Assembly: GCF_040783975.1 (NCBI RefSeq)
Contig: NZ_CP160631.1
Coordinates: forward strand, 3,348,001-3,412,000
Length of the DNA: 64,000 bases
DNA from: Pantoea sp. Ep11b
GTDB lineage: Bacteria; Pseudomonadota; Gammaproteobacteria; Enterobacterales; Enterobacteriaceae
Direction of reading: 5' to 3'
Part shown: piece by piece, positions 55,741 through 64,000 of the stretch
How positions within the stretch are numbered: the stretch's first letter is position 1
Layout: the number at the start of each line of letters is the position of its first letter
The notes under the pieces: generated by a model
Told to the model about the DNA's origin: nothing
What the model saw: only the letters and a program-made list of their open reading frames with translations
The model's database searches: none
Position numbers and translations under genes: made by a program

Positions 55741-56906
55741 TATGCGTTCTGACGCCACCATTCGGCGAGCAGAACACCGGTTGCCACCGAGACGTTGAGG
55801 CTTTCCACGTTGCCGGTTCCGCCAATCGACAGGCTCATGTCACCCTGCTGGAAAGCGGTATCGGAGAGGCCTTCGCGCTCCTGCCCTAACACCAGCACCA
55901 TTTTCTCCGGCAGCGTTGCCTGCGCCAGCGGTGTTCCCTGATGGCTGGAGGTGGTCACGATGGTATAGCCCGCTTTACGGAACGCTTCCAGACCTTCGCT
56001 GAAGGTGGCGCCACTGATGGCCTGCACATGCTCAGCACCGCCTTCTGCGGTACGCACGGCCGCACCGGACTCCAGCAGTGAGGCGTCGTTTACCAGCAGA
56101 CCTTTTACGCCGAAGTGCGCGCAGCTGCGCATAATCGCGCCGAGGTTATGCGGGTTGCTGACATCTTCCAGCGCCAGCACGCAATCTTTGGTATTCGCCT
56201 GGCTCAGCCATTCCGCCACGGCCATCCCCATGCGCTTTTTGATCAGGAAGCAGACGCCACCGTGATGCTCAGTGCCTGAGGCTTTGGTGATCTCGGCATC
56301 TTCCACCACATGATAGGCTTTGCGGTTGGCCGCCAGCCAGCGCAGGGTTTCGCGGAAACGGGGGGTCACTTCCTGCACGAACCAGGCGCGAACGATCGCT
56401 TCCGGGCGGCTCTGGAACAGCGCATGACAGGCATTCTCACCGTAGACGCGGGTCTCTTCGTTACGCTGACGACGGATCTGCTCCGGATCGACAAAGCTTT
56501 TGCCGCTGATGCCGCCGTGATCCGGCTTATCATTATCAGCCGCCGCTGACCGATCCGCGGAAGGCGCGCGGGAGACGGTGCGCCACGGTGAATCGCTGTT
56601 GCCATAGCCGCCACGGCGCTCATCGCCCCGATCGTTGCGGCGCGGTGCACCACGTCCATCGTCAGCACGGCGTGGTGAGCTGCTGCGACCGGCGTCGTCG
56701 CTGCGACGACCCGCGGAAGCTGAGCGGCCCCCTTCCTGGCTGCGTTCAGTACGGGAGCCAGATGAACGACGGTTATCATCCGGGCGGGCAGCAGAGTGAC
56801 CACCTTTGCCTGTACGAGGATTCGGCGCACGCGCGCTTTTATCGTCCTCGCCACGCACGTACATCACCTTAACTTTACCGCTTTTACCTTTAAATTCGTC
56901 GTTCAT
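55740..56906 (-). CDS. yfiF: SpoU/TrmH-family RNA 2'-O-methyltransferase-like protein YfiF
   Basis: About 388 residues. The first 130 or so are disordered and rich in Arg, Asp, Ser and Gly (repetitive basic/acidic tracts). Then come the substrate-binding domain ([20 protein letters not shown]) and the SPOUT knot: [36 protein letters not shown] and [17 protein letters not shown], with the AdoMet-binding trefoil motifs. Its RNA target is not established. ATG at 56906 matches the E. coli MNDE start. Confidence 0.9.
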   Translation of the reverse strand: MNDEFKGKSGKVKVMYVRGEDDKSARAPNPRTGKGGHSAARPDDNRRSSGSRTERSQEGGRSASAGRRSDDAGRSSSPRRADDGRGAPRRNDRGDERRGGYGNSDSPWRTVSRAPSADRSAAADNDKPDHGGISGKSFVDPEQIRRQRNEETRVYGENACHALFQSRPEAIVRAWFVQEVTPRFRETLRWLAANRKAYHVVEDAEITKASGTEHHGGVCFLIKKRMGMAVAEWLSQANTKDCVLALEDVSNPHNLGAIMRSCAHFGVKGLLVNDASLLESGAAVRTAEGGAEHVQAISGATFSEGLEAFRKAGYTIVTTSSHQGTPLAQATLPEKMVLVLGQEREGLSDTAFQQGDMSLSIGGTGNVESLNVSVATGVLLAEWWRQNA

Positions 56907-57065
56907 ATCTTCCTCCTGCATTGAGAGCGCGCAGATTACCTGATGTGCTGGCGCTTAGCTATCAACTATTGAACCTATAGAGCAATACAGATTGAGCAAA
57001 AATCCGCCCCCTTTCATAATGACCGACTATTGCCAGACTGACACTTTTCAACATCAGAGGTTCCT

Positions 57066-57485
57066 ATGAATACGGTATGCGCTTCCTGTCAGGCAACCAA
57101 TCGCGTTCCTGACGATCGCCTTGCCGACGTGGCGAAATGTGGTCGCTGTGGAAATGCGCTGTTCGATGGCGAAGTGGTCAATGCCACCAGCGCCAACTTT
57201 GACAAATATCTGCAGGACGATCTGCCCGTAGTGATCGATTTCTGGGCCCCGTGGTGCGGGCCGTGCGTTAACTTTGCGCCAGTGTTTAAAGATGTCGCCA
57301 GTGAGCGCAGCGGCAAAGTCCGCTTTATTAAAGTGAACACCGAGGCAGAACCGGCCCTGAGTGCCCGTTTTAACATCCGCAGCATTCCGACCATCATGCT
57401 GTTTAAAAATGGCCAGCGGGTCGACATGCTGAACGGAGCGATGCCCAAAGCGCCGTTCAACGAATGGCTGGATGAATCGCTCTGA
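57066..57485 (+). CDS. trxC: Thioredoxin 2
   Basis: A 139-residue thioredoxin with an N-terminal zinc finger of two CxxC pairs (CASCQATN and CGRCGNALF) and active site WCGPC in [19 protein letters not shown]; cis-Pro in [11 protein letters not shown]. Cytoplasmic disulfide reductase; the Zn motif is specific to TrxC and Hsp33-like redox control. RBS AGAGG lies upstream. In E. coli it is in the OxyR regulon; no clear site was found here. Confidence 0.95.
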   Translation: MNTVCASCQATNRVPDDRLADVAKCGRCGNALFDGEVVNATSANFDKYLQDDLPVVIDFWAPWCGPCVNFAPVFKDVASERSGKVRFIKVNTEAEPALSARFNIRSIPTIMLFKNGQRVDMLNGAMPKAPFNEWLDESL

Positions 57486-57490
57486 CCATT

Positions 57491-57516
57491 AAGGCCAGCC
57501 TGTCTGGCCTTTTCCT
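57491..57516 (+). terminator. Intrinsic terminator after trxC
   Basis: AAGGCCAG-CCTGT-CTGGCCTT with a following TTCCTTTT pyrimidine tract, 6 bp after the stop. Confidence 0.75.
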
Positions 57517-57565
57517 TTTCCTCTGCGCTTCGATTACACTGACGTTTTTCCTGCCCTGAATGCCC

Positions 57566-58243
57566 ATGTCTGATAATGCTGTTCTGCGCCTGCGCACCCA
57601 ACGTCTGGCCCGTGCCACCCGCCCATTCCTCGCGCGTGGAAACCGGGTAGTTCGCTGCCAGGGCTGTCTGCTGCCTGAAGCCCACTGCCTCTGCAGCCAG
57701 ATCGTCCCGCACTCCGCCCGAAGCCGTTTCTGCCTGGTGATGTTCGATACCGAGCCGATGAAACCAAGCAATACCGGCCGTCTGATTGCCGATATTCTGC
57801 CGGACACCCAGGCGTTTGGCTGGTCACGCACCGAGCCGGACCCGCTGCTGCTGGCGGCCGTCCGCAATCCCGACTATCAGCCGGTGGTGGTCTTTCCGGC
57901 CGCCTATGCCGATCCGGGCCGCGAAGTGCTGACAGCGCCCCCGGCTGAGGGCAAGCCGCCCCTGTTTATTATGCTCGACGGCACATGGACCGAAGCGCGC
58001 AAAATGTTTCGCAAAAGCCCGTGGCTGGACGCCTTTCCGGTGATGTCACTGGCGGTCAGCGCACCTTCACGCTACACGCTGCGTGAAGCGCACGGTGAAG
58101 GCCAGCACTGTACCGCAGAGGTGGCCGCGGCGCTGCTGGCGCAGGTGGGTGACGCGCAGGCGGCAGAGGCGCTCTCACACCATTTCGATCGGTTCCGCAC
58201 GGCCTACCTGGCGGGTAAACCGCATCACGCCGGTCAGGCTTAA
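57566..58243 (+). CDS. tapT: tRNA-uridine aminocarboxypropyltransferase (DTW domain)
   Basis: A 225-residue DTW-domain enzyme that makes acp3U47 in tRNA from AdoMet; formerly yfiP. It has the Cys motif CQGCLLPEAHCLCS, MFDTEPMKPSNTGRLIADIL, and LDGTWTEARKM as the DTW motif. ATG at 57566 (MSDNAVL) matches the E. coli start; an upstream ATG at 57560 is also in frame. Followed by pat, as in E. coli. Confidence 0.9.
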   Translation: MSDNAVLRLRTQRLARATRPFLARGNRVVRCQGCLLPEAHCLCSQIVPHSARSRFCLVMFDTEPMKPSNTGRLIADILPDTQAFGWSRTEPDPLLLAAVRNPDYQPVVVFPAAYADPGREVLTAPPAEGKPPLFIMLDGTWTEARKMFRKSPWLDAFPVMSLAVSAPSRYTLREAHGEGQHCTAEVAAALLAQVGDAQAAEALSHHFDRFRTAYLAGKPHHAGQA

Positions 58244-58381
58244 CCCCCTCGTTCTCTTCTGGCGGGCGGATGCCTGCCTGTAGCGATAACGGGATTGCGA
58301 TGCACAGCCTGCGATCTGCCCGGAAGCAGCGCCCGCAAAAAGCGTTTACAATCACGCAAATCCCGATCTCTGGAGGGCGAG

Positions 58382-61039
58382 ATGAGCCAACGCGGACTGG
58401 AAGCACTGTTACGACCTAAATCAATTGCGGTAATTGGTGCCTCGGTGACGCCCGGGCGTGCAGGCTACTTCATGATGCGCAACCTGCTGGCGGGCGGATT
58501 CAGTGGCCCGGTCCTGCCTGTCACGCCAAAATATAAGGCGGTCAGCGGCGTATTGGCCTGGCCCACGATCGACAGCCTGCCTTTTGCGCCCGACCTGGCG
58601 GTGATCTGCACCCATTCAAAGCGTAATCTCACCCTGCTGCAGCAGCTCGGCGAGAAAGGCTGCAAAGCCTGCATTATCCTCTCTGCGCCCGCCAGCCAGC
58701 TGGCCGAACTCAAAGCCTGCGCCAGCCAGTGGCAGATACGGCTGCTGGGGCCAAACAGTCTGGGGCTGCTGGCACCCTGGCAGGGGTTAAATGCCAGCTT
58801 CTCGCCGGTGCCGATCGCTAAAGGGCGTATCGCGTTTATCTCTCAGTCGGCCGCCGTCTCCAATACCATCCTCGACTGGGCTCAGCAGCGTAACCTCGGC
58901 TTTTCCTGGTTTATCGCGCTGGGCGACAGTCTGGATACCGATGTCGATGACCTGCTCGACTTCCTGGCCCGCGACGGTAAGACCAGCGCCATCCTGCTCT
59001 ATCTGGAGCACCTCAGCGATGCGCGACGCTTTGTCTCCGCCTCCCGCAGCGCATCGCGCAATAAACCGATCCTGGTGATCAAGAGTGGGCGCAGCCGCGA
59101 AGCACAGGCGCTGTTGGGCACGCACAGCGGACTGGACGCCGCCTGGGATGCCGCCATTCAGCGCGCGGGGCTGCTGCGGGTGCAGGACACCCATGAGCTG
59201 TTCTCCGCCGTGGAGTCGCTGAGTCATATGCGGCCGCTGCGTGGCGACCGTCTGATGATCGTCAGTAATGGCGCCGCGCCCGCCGCGCTGGCGCTGGATG
59301 AACTCTATGCGCGCAACGGCAAGCTGGCGCAGCCCGGCGAGCAGACCCTTCAGCGACTTGAGGCGCTGCTGCCCGCCGGTGTGGGTCGCGGCAATCCGCT
59401 GGACTTAAAAGATGACGCTACGGCAGAGCGTTATGCGGCCTGTATTGAGGTCCTGCTCGACAGCCATGAGCTGGATGCGCTGATGATTATTCATGCGCCC
59501 AGCGCGGTCGCGCCCGCCACTGAAACGGCCACGCATCTGATCGAGACCCTCGCCCGTCATCCGCGCGGTAAGCTGGTAACGCTGCTGACCAACTGGTGTG
59601 GTGAGTTCTCCTCCCAGGCCGCGCGCCGGGCGTTTACCCAGGCAGGCATTCCGACCTGGCGTACGCCGGAAGGTACGGTGACCGCCTTTATGCATCAGGT
59701 TGAATACCGCCGCAATCAGAAGCAGCTGCGCGAAACCCCCGCCCTGCCCGCAACGCTGAACCAGGACAGCGCCCATGCTCACCGGCTGCTGTCGCAGGCG
59801 CTGGCGCGCGGCGTGACTGCGCTGGATACCCACGAGGTGCAGCCGGTGTTGCAGGCGTACGGTCTGGCTACGCTGCCGACCTGGATCGCCAGCGACAGCG
59901 CGGCCGCCGTGGCAATCGCCGACCAGATTGGCTATCCGGTGGCGCTGAAACTGCGCTCGCCGGATATCGCGCACAAGTCAGAGGTTCAGGGCGTGATGCT
60001 CTATCTGCGCAACGCCAGCGAAGTGGAGCATGCCGCGGAGGCCATTTTTGACCGGGTTCGCGAGACGCTGCCGCAGGCACGTATTGAGGGCTTACTGGTG
60101 CAGAGCATGGCCAGCCGCGCGGGCGCACAGGAGCTGCGGGTAGTGGTGGAGCAGGATGCGCTGTTTGGCCCCATTATTATGCTGGGCGAAGGTGGCGTGG
60201 AGTGGCAGGCCGACAAACAGGCGGCCGTCGCCCTGCCTCCGCTGAATATGACGCTGGCACGCTATCTGGTCATTCAGGCGATCAAGAGCGGCAAAATCCG
60301 CAGCCGCGGCGGGCTGAATCCGCTGGATATCCCTGGTCTGAGTCAGCTGCTGGTTCAGGTCTCGGATCTGGTGGTGGACTGCCCGGAGATCCAGCGGCTC
60401 GATATCCATCCGCTGCTGGCGGCGGGCAATGATTTTACCCTGCTGGATGTCACCCTGACGCTGGCACCGTTCAGTGGCGACAACGAAGCGCGTCTGGCCA
60501 TCCGCCCTTATCCTCAGCATCTGGAAGAGCAGGTGGAGTTAAAGGATGGGCAATTCTGCCTGTTTCGGCCCATCCTGCCTGAAGATGAACCGCTGCTGCG
60601 CGATTTCATCAGTCAGGTCACCAAAGAGGATCTCTACTATCGCTACTTCAGCGAAATCAATGAGTTTACGCATGATGACCTCGCCAACATGACTCAGATT
60701 GATTATGACCGCGAGATGGCGATTGTGGCGGTGCGTCCGCATCAGGGCGGTCAGGAGATCATCGGCGTGACCCGCGCCATCTCGGATGCCGATAACATTG
60801 ATGCGGAGTTTTCGGTGCTGGTCCGCTCTGATCTGAAAGGATTAGGCATGGGGCGTCGTCTGCTGGAAAAAATGATCCGTTACACCCGGCATCACGGCTT
60901 GCAACAATTGAACGGTATCACTATGCCCCATAATCGCGGCATGATTACGCTGGCACGAAAACTTAACTTTCATGTTGATATTCAACTGGATGAGGGTATT
61001 GTCAGCCTTAAACTGCCTTTACAGAATGAGATCAACTAA
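58382..61039 (+). CDS. pat: Protein lysine acetyltransferase Pat (YfiQ/PatZ)
   Basis: An 885-residue fusion of an NDP-forming acyl-CoA synthetase-like part (about residues 1-690: CoA-binding SIAVIGASVTPGRAGYFMMR, ATP-grasp ALKLRSPDIAHKSEVQGVML) and a C-terminal GNAT domain (about 720-885: RSDLKGLGMGRRLLEKMIRY). It acetylates Lys on central metabolic enzymes such as acetyl-CoA synthetase and itself. ATG at 58382 follows GGAGGG and agrees with the E. coli start MSQRGLEALLRPKSIAVIGA. Upstream in-frame codons are not conserved. Confidence 0.94.
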   Translation: MSQRGLEALLRPKSIAVIGASVTPGRAGYFMMRNLLAGGFSGPVLPVTPKYKAVSGVLAWPTIDSLPFAPDLAVICTHSKRNLTLLQQLGEKGCKACIILSAPASQLAELKACASQWQIRLLGPNSLGLLAPWQGLNASFSPVPIAKGRIAFISQSAAVSNTILDWAQQRNLGFSWFIALGDSLDTDVDDLLDFLARDGKTSAILLYLEHLSDARRFVSASRSASRNKPILVIKSGRSREAQALLGTHSGLDAAWDAAIQRAGLLRVQDTHELFSAVESLSHMRPLRGDRLMIVSNGAAPAALALDELYARNGKLAQPGEQTLQRLEALLPAGVGRGNPLDLKDDATAERYAACIEVLLDSHELDALMIIHAPSAVAPATETATHLIETLARHPRGKLVTLLTNWCGEFSSQAARRAFTQAGIPTWRTPEGTVTAFMHQVEYRRNQKQLRETPALPATLNQDSAHAHRLLSQALARGVTALDTHEVQPVLQAYGLATLPTWIASDSAAAVAIADQIGYPVALKLRSPDIAHKSEVQGVMLYLRNASEVEHAAEAIFDRVRETLPQARIEGLLVQSMASRAGAQELRVVVEQDALFGPIIMLGEGGVEWQADKQAAVALPPLNMTLARYLVIQAIKSGKIRSRGGLNPLDIPGLSQLLVQVSDLVVDCPEIQRLDIHPLLAAGNDFTLLDVTLTLAPFSGDNEARLAIRPYPQHLEEQVELKDGQFCLFRPILPEDEPLLRDFISQVTKEDLYYRYFSEINEFTHDDLANMTQIDYDREMAIVAVRPHQGGQEIIGVTRAISDADNIDAEFSVLVRSDLKGLGMGRRLLEKMIRYTRHHGLQQLNGITMPHNRGMITLARKLNFHVDIQLDEGIVSLKLPLQNEIN

Positions 61040-61156
61040 CCTTGTAGAGAAAGGTAAAAAACGTTCGAATCGACGGAGTTGATGTTATTATTTATGGTTA
61101 TAACCCTGATTTGATGGCAAAAGGCCATGCAATGAACAGAGAAGAAGTGCACTGCG

Positions 61157-62512
61157 ATGTTGTCTAAATTCAAACGTAACAAACATCAACAACACCTCGC
61201 ACAGTTGCCGAAACTGTCACAATCCGTTGCGGATGTGTCGACACTTTATTCGCCTGCCGAATTTCGCACCACGCTGCTGGAAAAGATTGCGGCCGCACAA
61301 ATACGCATCTGCATCGTTGCGCTCTATCTGGAAAACGATGATGCCGGACGTGCGGTCATGGATGCTCTTTACCAGGCTAAGCAGGCGCGACCGGAACTGG
61401 ATATTTCGATTCTGGTGGACTGGCATCGCGCGCAGCGTGGCCGGATTGGTGCCGCGCGGGGCGTGACCAACGCCGACTGGTACTGCGAAATGGCGACCCG
61501 CTATCCCGATATCGCCATCCCGGTTTATGGCATTCCGGTGAATACCCGTGAGGCGCTCGGCGTACTCCATCTTAAAGGCTTTATCATCGACGATACGCTG
61601 CTCTACAGCGGTGCCAGCATCAACGATGTCTATCTGCATCAGCACGATAAGTATCGTTACGACCGCTACCAGCTTATCCGCAATGCCCGGCTGACTGATA
61701 CCATGTATGAGTGGATCACCCTCAATCTTAAGCCGGCCGAAGCGGTGAACCGTCTGGACTTCGCGGAGCGTCCCTCCAGCCCTGAAATCAAAAATGAAAC
61801 GCGGCAGTTCCGTCAGGATCTGCGCGGCTTTAACTATCAGTTTGAAGGGGATGCCGGTAACGAAGAGCTGGCCGTCACGCCGCTGGTCGGCCTGGGCAAG
61901 CATAGCCTGCTTAATAAAACCATCTTCCATCTGATGCCCTGTGCGGAAGAGAAGCTGGTCATCTGTACCCCCTACTTCAACCTGCCTGCCCTGCTGGTGC
62001 GGAACATCATTCATCTGCTGCGACAGGGAAAACAGGTCGAAATCATCGTCGGTGATAAAACCGCCAATGATTTTTATATTGCGCCCGATCAGCCGTTTAA
62101 AATCATCGGCGCCCTGCCCTATCTCTATGAAATCAACCTGCGCCGCTTCCTGAGCCGTCTGCAATATTACGTCACCACCAATCAGTTGGTGGTGAGGCTC
62201 TGGAAGGATGGCGAGAACAGCTATCACCTTAAAGGGATGTGGGTGGATGACGAATGGCAGCTGATCACCGGTAATAACCTCAATCCGCGCGCGTGGCGAC
62301 TCGATCTGGAAAATGCGGTACTGATCCACGATCCTCATCAGCAGTTAGCGGCTCAGCGTGAAAAAGAGCTGACGCTGATCCGGCAGCATACCCAGGTCGT
62401 CACTCACTTCCGCGAACTGGAGAGCATTGCCGATTACCCGGCTAAGGTGCGGAAACTGATCCGTCGTCTGCGTCGGATCCGAATCGATCGCCTGATCAGC
62501 CGTATTCTCTAA
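61157..62512 (+). CDS. pssA: CDP-diacylglycerol-serine O-phosphatidyltransferase
   Basis: A 451-residue enzyme of the phospholipase D superfamily making phosphatidylserine from CDP-diacylglycerol and serine. Two HKD motifs: LHLKGFIIDDTLLYSGASI and YHLKGMWVDDEWQLITGNN. Length equals E. coli PssA. A basic N-terminus and C-terminus (RRLRRIRIDRL) help association with membrane or ribosome. Stands alone, 117 bp after pat. Confidence 0.94.
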   Translation: MLSKFKRNKHQQHLAQLPKLSQSVADVSTLYSPAEFRTTLLEKIAAAQIRICIVALYLENDDAGRAVMDALYQAKQARPELDISILVDWHRAQRGRIGAARGVTNADWYCEMATRYPDIAIPVYGIPVNTREALGVLHLKGFIIDDTLLYSGASINDVYLHQHDKYRYDRYQLIRNARLTDTMYEWITLNLKPAEAVNRLDFAERPSSPEIKNETRQFRQDLRGFNYQFEGDAGNEELAVTPLVGLGKHSLLNKTIFHLMPCAEEKLVICTPYFNLPALLVRNIIHLLRQGKQVEIIVGDKTANDFYIAPDQPFKIIGALPYLYEINLRRFLSRLQYYVTTNQLVVRLWKDGENSYHLKGMWVDDEWQLITGNNLNPRAWRLDLENAVLIHDPHQQLAAQREKELTLIRQHTQVVTHFRELESIADYPAKVRKLIRRLRRIRIDRLISRIL

Positions 62513-62537
62513 TGTGCGCCGCCTGCGGGGCATCTTT

Positions 62538-62735
62538 ATGCGAACTGTACTGCCTGCTGTGCTGGTGTGTAGTGGATGTGCCCATATGGCACAGGATGCC
62601 TGAACCGGACGGGATAAAGCGGAACACTTTTTTGCCGCCGCTGCGCTGGCTGGCGCTGGAAAGATTTCGCCTGGGATGCCGCCGGTGCAGCCAGCGGCAT
62701 CGCCCTGTGGAATCTCAGCCAGCAGGCGTATCAGA
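62538..62735 (+). pseudogene. yfiM: yfiM lipoprotein remnant
   Basis: ATG at 62538 starts a lipoprotein signal (MRTVLPAVLVCSGCAHMAQD) but TGA at 62601-62603 ends it after 21 codons. The same frame continues DKAEHFFAAAALAGAGK, matching the YfiM pattern DKAQHFLLSAALA. About 45 codons expected next are missing, and after a frame change KDFAWDAAGAASGIALWNLS matches the YfiM C-terminus. The position between pssA and kgtP is that of yfiM in E. coli. It carries a nonsense codon and an internal deletion, so it is not functional. Confidence 0.75.
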
Positions 62736-64000
62736 GTTTAATGCCCTTGCCGCGCCTGTGCAGCAACAGCGACACCAGGAACGCGACCGCGCCCATCGCG
62801 GAAACATACCAGAAGAAGGTCGTCTCAATCCCCTGCTGCTTCATTAGCAGTGCCACATACTCCGCCGATCCTCCGAAAATCGCATTCGCTACCGCATAAG
62901 AGAGTCCCACGCCCAACGCGCGCACCTGGGGCGGAAACATTTCGGCTTTCAGAATGCCGCTGATGGCGGTGTAGAAGCTGGTGATCAGCAGGGCCAGCAT
63001 GATCAGCAGAAACGCGACGCCGGGACTCTGCACGCTTTGCAGCAGGGTCAGAATCGGCACCGTACAGATGGCCGCGCCCGCACCAAAAATCATCATTGAG
63101 GTGCGACGACCGATTTTATCTGACAGCGCACCGATAAGCGGCTGAATCAGCATAAAGACCAGCAGCGCACCGGTCATCAGGCCGCTGGCCGTTTTGGGAT
63201 CCATACCCGAGGTGTTCACCAGATACTTCTGCATATAAGTGGTAAAGGTATAGAAGCTCAGAGAGCCGCCCGCGGTGAAACCCAGCACCATCAGGAAAGG
63301 TCGGGTATGGTTGCGCAGTAAGCCGATGACGCTGCCGGCATCGCGATGCTCGCGGCTGCTCTTGTCTGATGTCTCCTCCAGTGAGCGGCGTAACCAGAGT
63401 GCGACAACGGCGAGCAGCGCGCCAAGGAAGAACGGAATACGCCAGCCCCAGCTTCGCAGCTCAGCATCCGTAAGCAGGAACTGCAGCACCACGACCGTCA
63501 GGACCGCCGCCAGCTGCCCGCCAATCAGCGTGACATACTGAAAGGAGGCGTAAAACCCTTTGCGACCTTCGAGTGCCACTTCGCTCATGTAGGTTGCGCT
63601 GGTGCCATATTCCCCACCGACTGACAAGCCCTGAAACATGCGTGCCAGCAGCAGAATGACGGGAGCCGCGACTCCGATGGTGGCATAACCGGGTAAGCAG
63701 GCGATCACCAGTGAACCAAAACACATCATACAGACCGAAACCAGCATCGAATTTTTCCGGCCATGCTTATCGCCGATATAGCCGAACAGCCAGCCACCAA
63801 TCGGACGCATTAAAAACCCGGCAGCAAATACACCGGCCGTCTGTAGCAGCTGCGTTGTCGTGTCGCCCTGGGGAAAGAAGATGTGCGCGAAATAGAGTGA
63901 GAAGAATGAGTAGACGTAGAAGTCAAACCACTCGACCAGGTTGCCTGATGAGGCACCGACGATCGCCCAGATCCGTTTCTTTGCATCATCCGGCTGAATA
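62731..64000 (-). CDS. kgtP: Alpha-ketoglutarate:H+ symporter (partial, N-terminus beyond right edge)
   Basis: MFS metabolite:H+ symporter importing 2-oxoglutarate. About 423 codons are visible; some 15 N-terminal residues lie past the edge. It has [46 protein letters not shown] (loop 2-3 motif), [20 protein letters not shown] and a C-terminus [12 protein letters not shown], close to E. coli KgtP throughout. The frame stays open to base 64000. An internal Met at 63810 is not the start. Its 3' end overlaps the yfiM remnant. Confidence 0.92.
   Translation of the reverse strand, partial: IQPDDAKKRIWAIVGASSGNLVEWFDFYVYSFFSLYFAHIFFPQGDTTTQLLQTAGVFAAGFLMRPIGGWLFGYIGDKHGRKNSMLVSVCMMCFGSLVIACLPGYATIGVAAPVILLLARMFQGLSVGGEYGTSATYMSEVALEGRKGFYASFQYVTLIGGQLAAVLTVVVLQFLLTDAELRSWGWRIPFFLGALLAVVALWLRRSLEETSDKSSREHRDAGSVIGLLRNHTRPFLMVLGFTAGGSLSFYTFTTYMQKYLVNTSGMDPKTASGLMTGALLVFMLIQPLIGALSDKIGRRTSMMIFGAGAAICTVPILTLLQSVQSPGVAFLLIMLALLITSFYTAISGILKAEMFPPQVRALGVGLSYAVANAIFGGSAEYVALLMKQQGIETTFFWYVSAMGAVAFLVSLLLHRRGKGIKL

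Noticed and set aside
61217..62338. 373-codon open frame antisense to pssA
   Set aside because: Antisense shadow of a highly conserved enzyme gene; no domain or ribosome site.
63277..63810. Start of the kgtP-type gene at the internal Met (63810)
   Set aside because: The frame stays open to the right edge and encodes the conserved KgtP N-terminus ([20 protein letters not shown]), so the gene is partial rather than short.

Overview
The window looks like chromosome of a gamma-proteobacterium of the Enterobacterales, most likely Erwiniaceae and probably Pantoea or a close relative. This is inferred from gene content, near-E. coli protein sequences (NrdHIEF, EmrAB, Pat, PssA, YfiF, YgaC, SpeG) and GC-rich core genes; no database search was possible. 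Core blocks resemble E. coli gene order but are joined differently (emrB abuts yfiF, and there is no proVWX between nrdF and mprA).

Layout. 1-2283 (minus): a CirA-type TonB-dependent siderophore receptor cut by the left edge, behind a periplasmic iron-chelate binding protein with a Fur box. 2716-10640 (plus): a DeoR-type regulator and a tightly coupled sugar ABC transporter operon (binding protein, ATPase, two permeases) with an AlsE-like epimerase, an AlsK-like ROK kinase and a ribokinase-like kinase. 10865-31371: an AT-richer accessory island with two different chaperone-usher fimbrial operons. Each is preceded by a nearly identical pair encoding a ToxR/MarT-type membrane-bound regulator and a FidL-type partner. 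The first operon is a class 5 (CS1/CFA-I type) fimbria; the second is a FimA/PapD-type operon with two minor pilins and a two-domain tip protein. Between them lie a third, decayed MarT-FidL pair, remnants of IS6- and IS3-family transposases, and decayed copies of the two small genes found upstream of the first module.

31519-33630: ymjA, a cold-shock-domain protein and a RIO-type kinase. 33679-36915 (minus): an Mg2+ P-type ATPase (mgtA type) with a long leader holding a 15-codon proline-containing peptide, and a 28-residue membrane peptide gene just downstream. 37135-42099: a Dpp/Opp-type ABC transporter. 42305-46632: speG, a lipoprotein, mmuPM with a MetJ operator, ygaC and ygaM. 46777-50666: nrdHIEF with an NrdR-like box. 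50796-55701: an MFS exporter and mprA-emrAB, with an intrinsic terminator between mprA and emrA. 55740-64000: yfiF, trxC, tapT, pat, pssA, a broken yfiM and kgtP, which runs off the right edge.

The most interesting part is 10.8-31.4 kb. It holds three copies of one membrane regulator module (two intact, one dead), beside two unrelated adhesin systems, with shared AT-rich sequence blocks upstream of both fimbrial operons. This suggests a common or competing ToxR-like control of two surface organelles, with sequence exchange keeping the two live copies alike.
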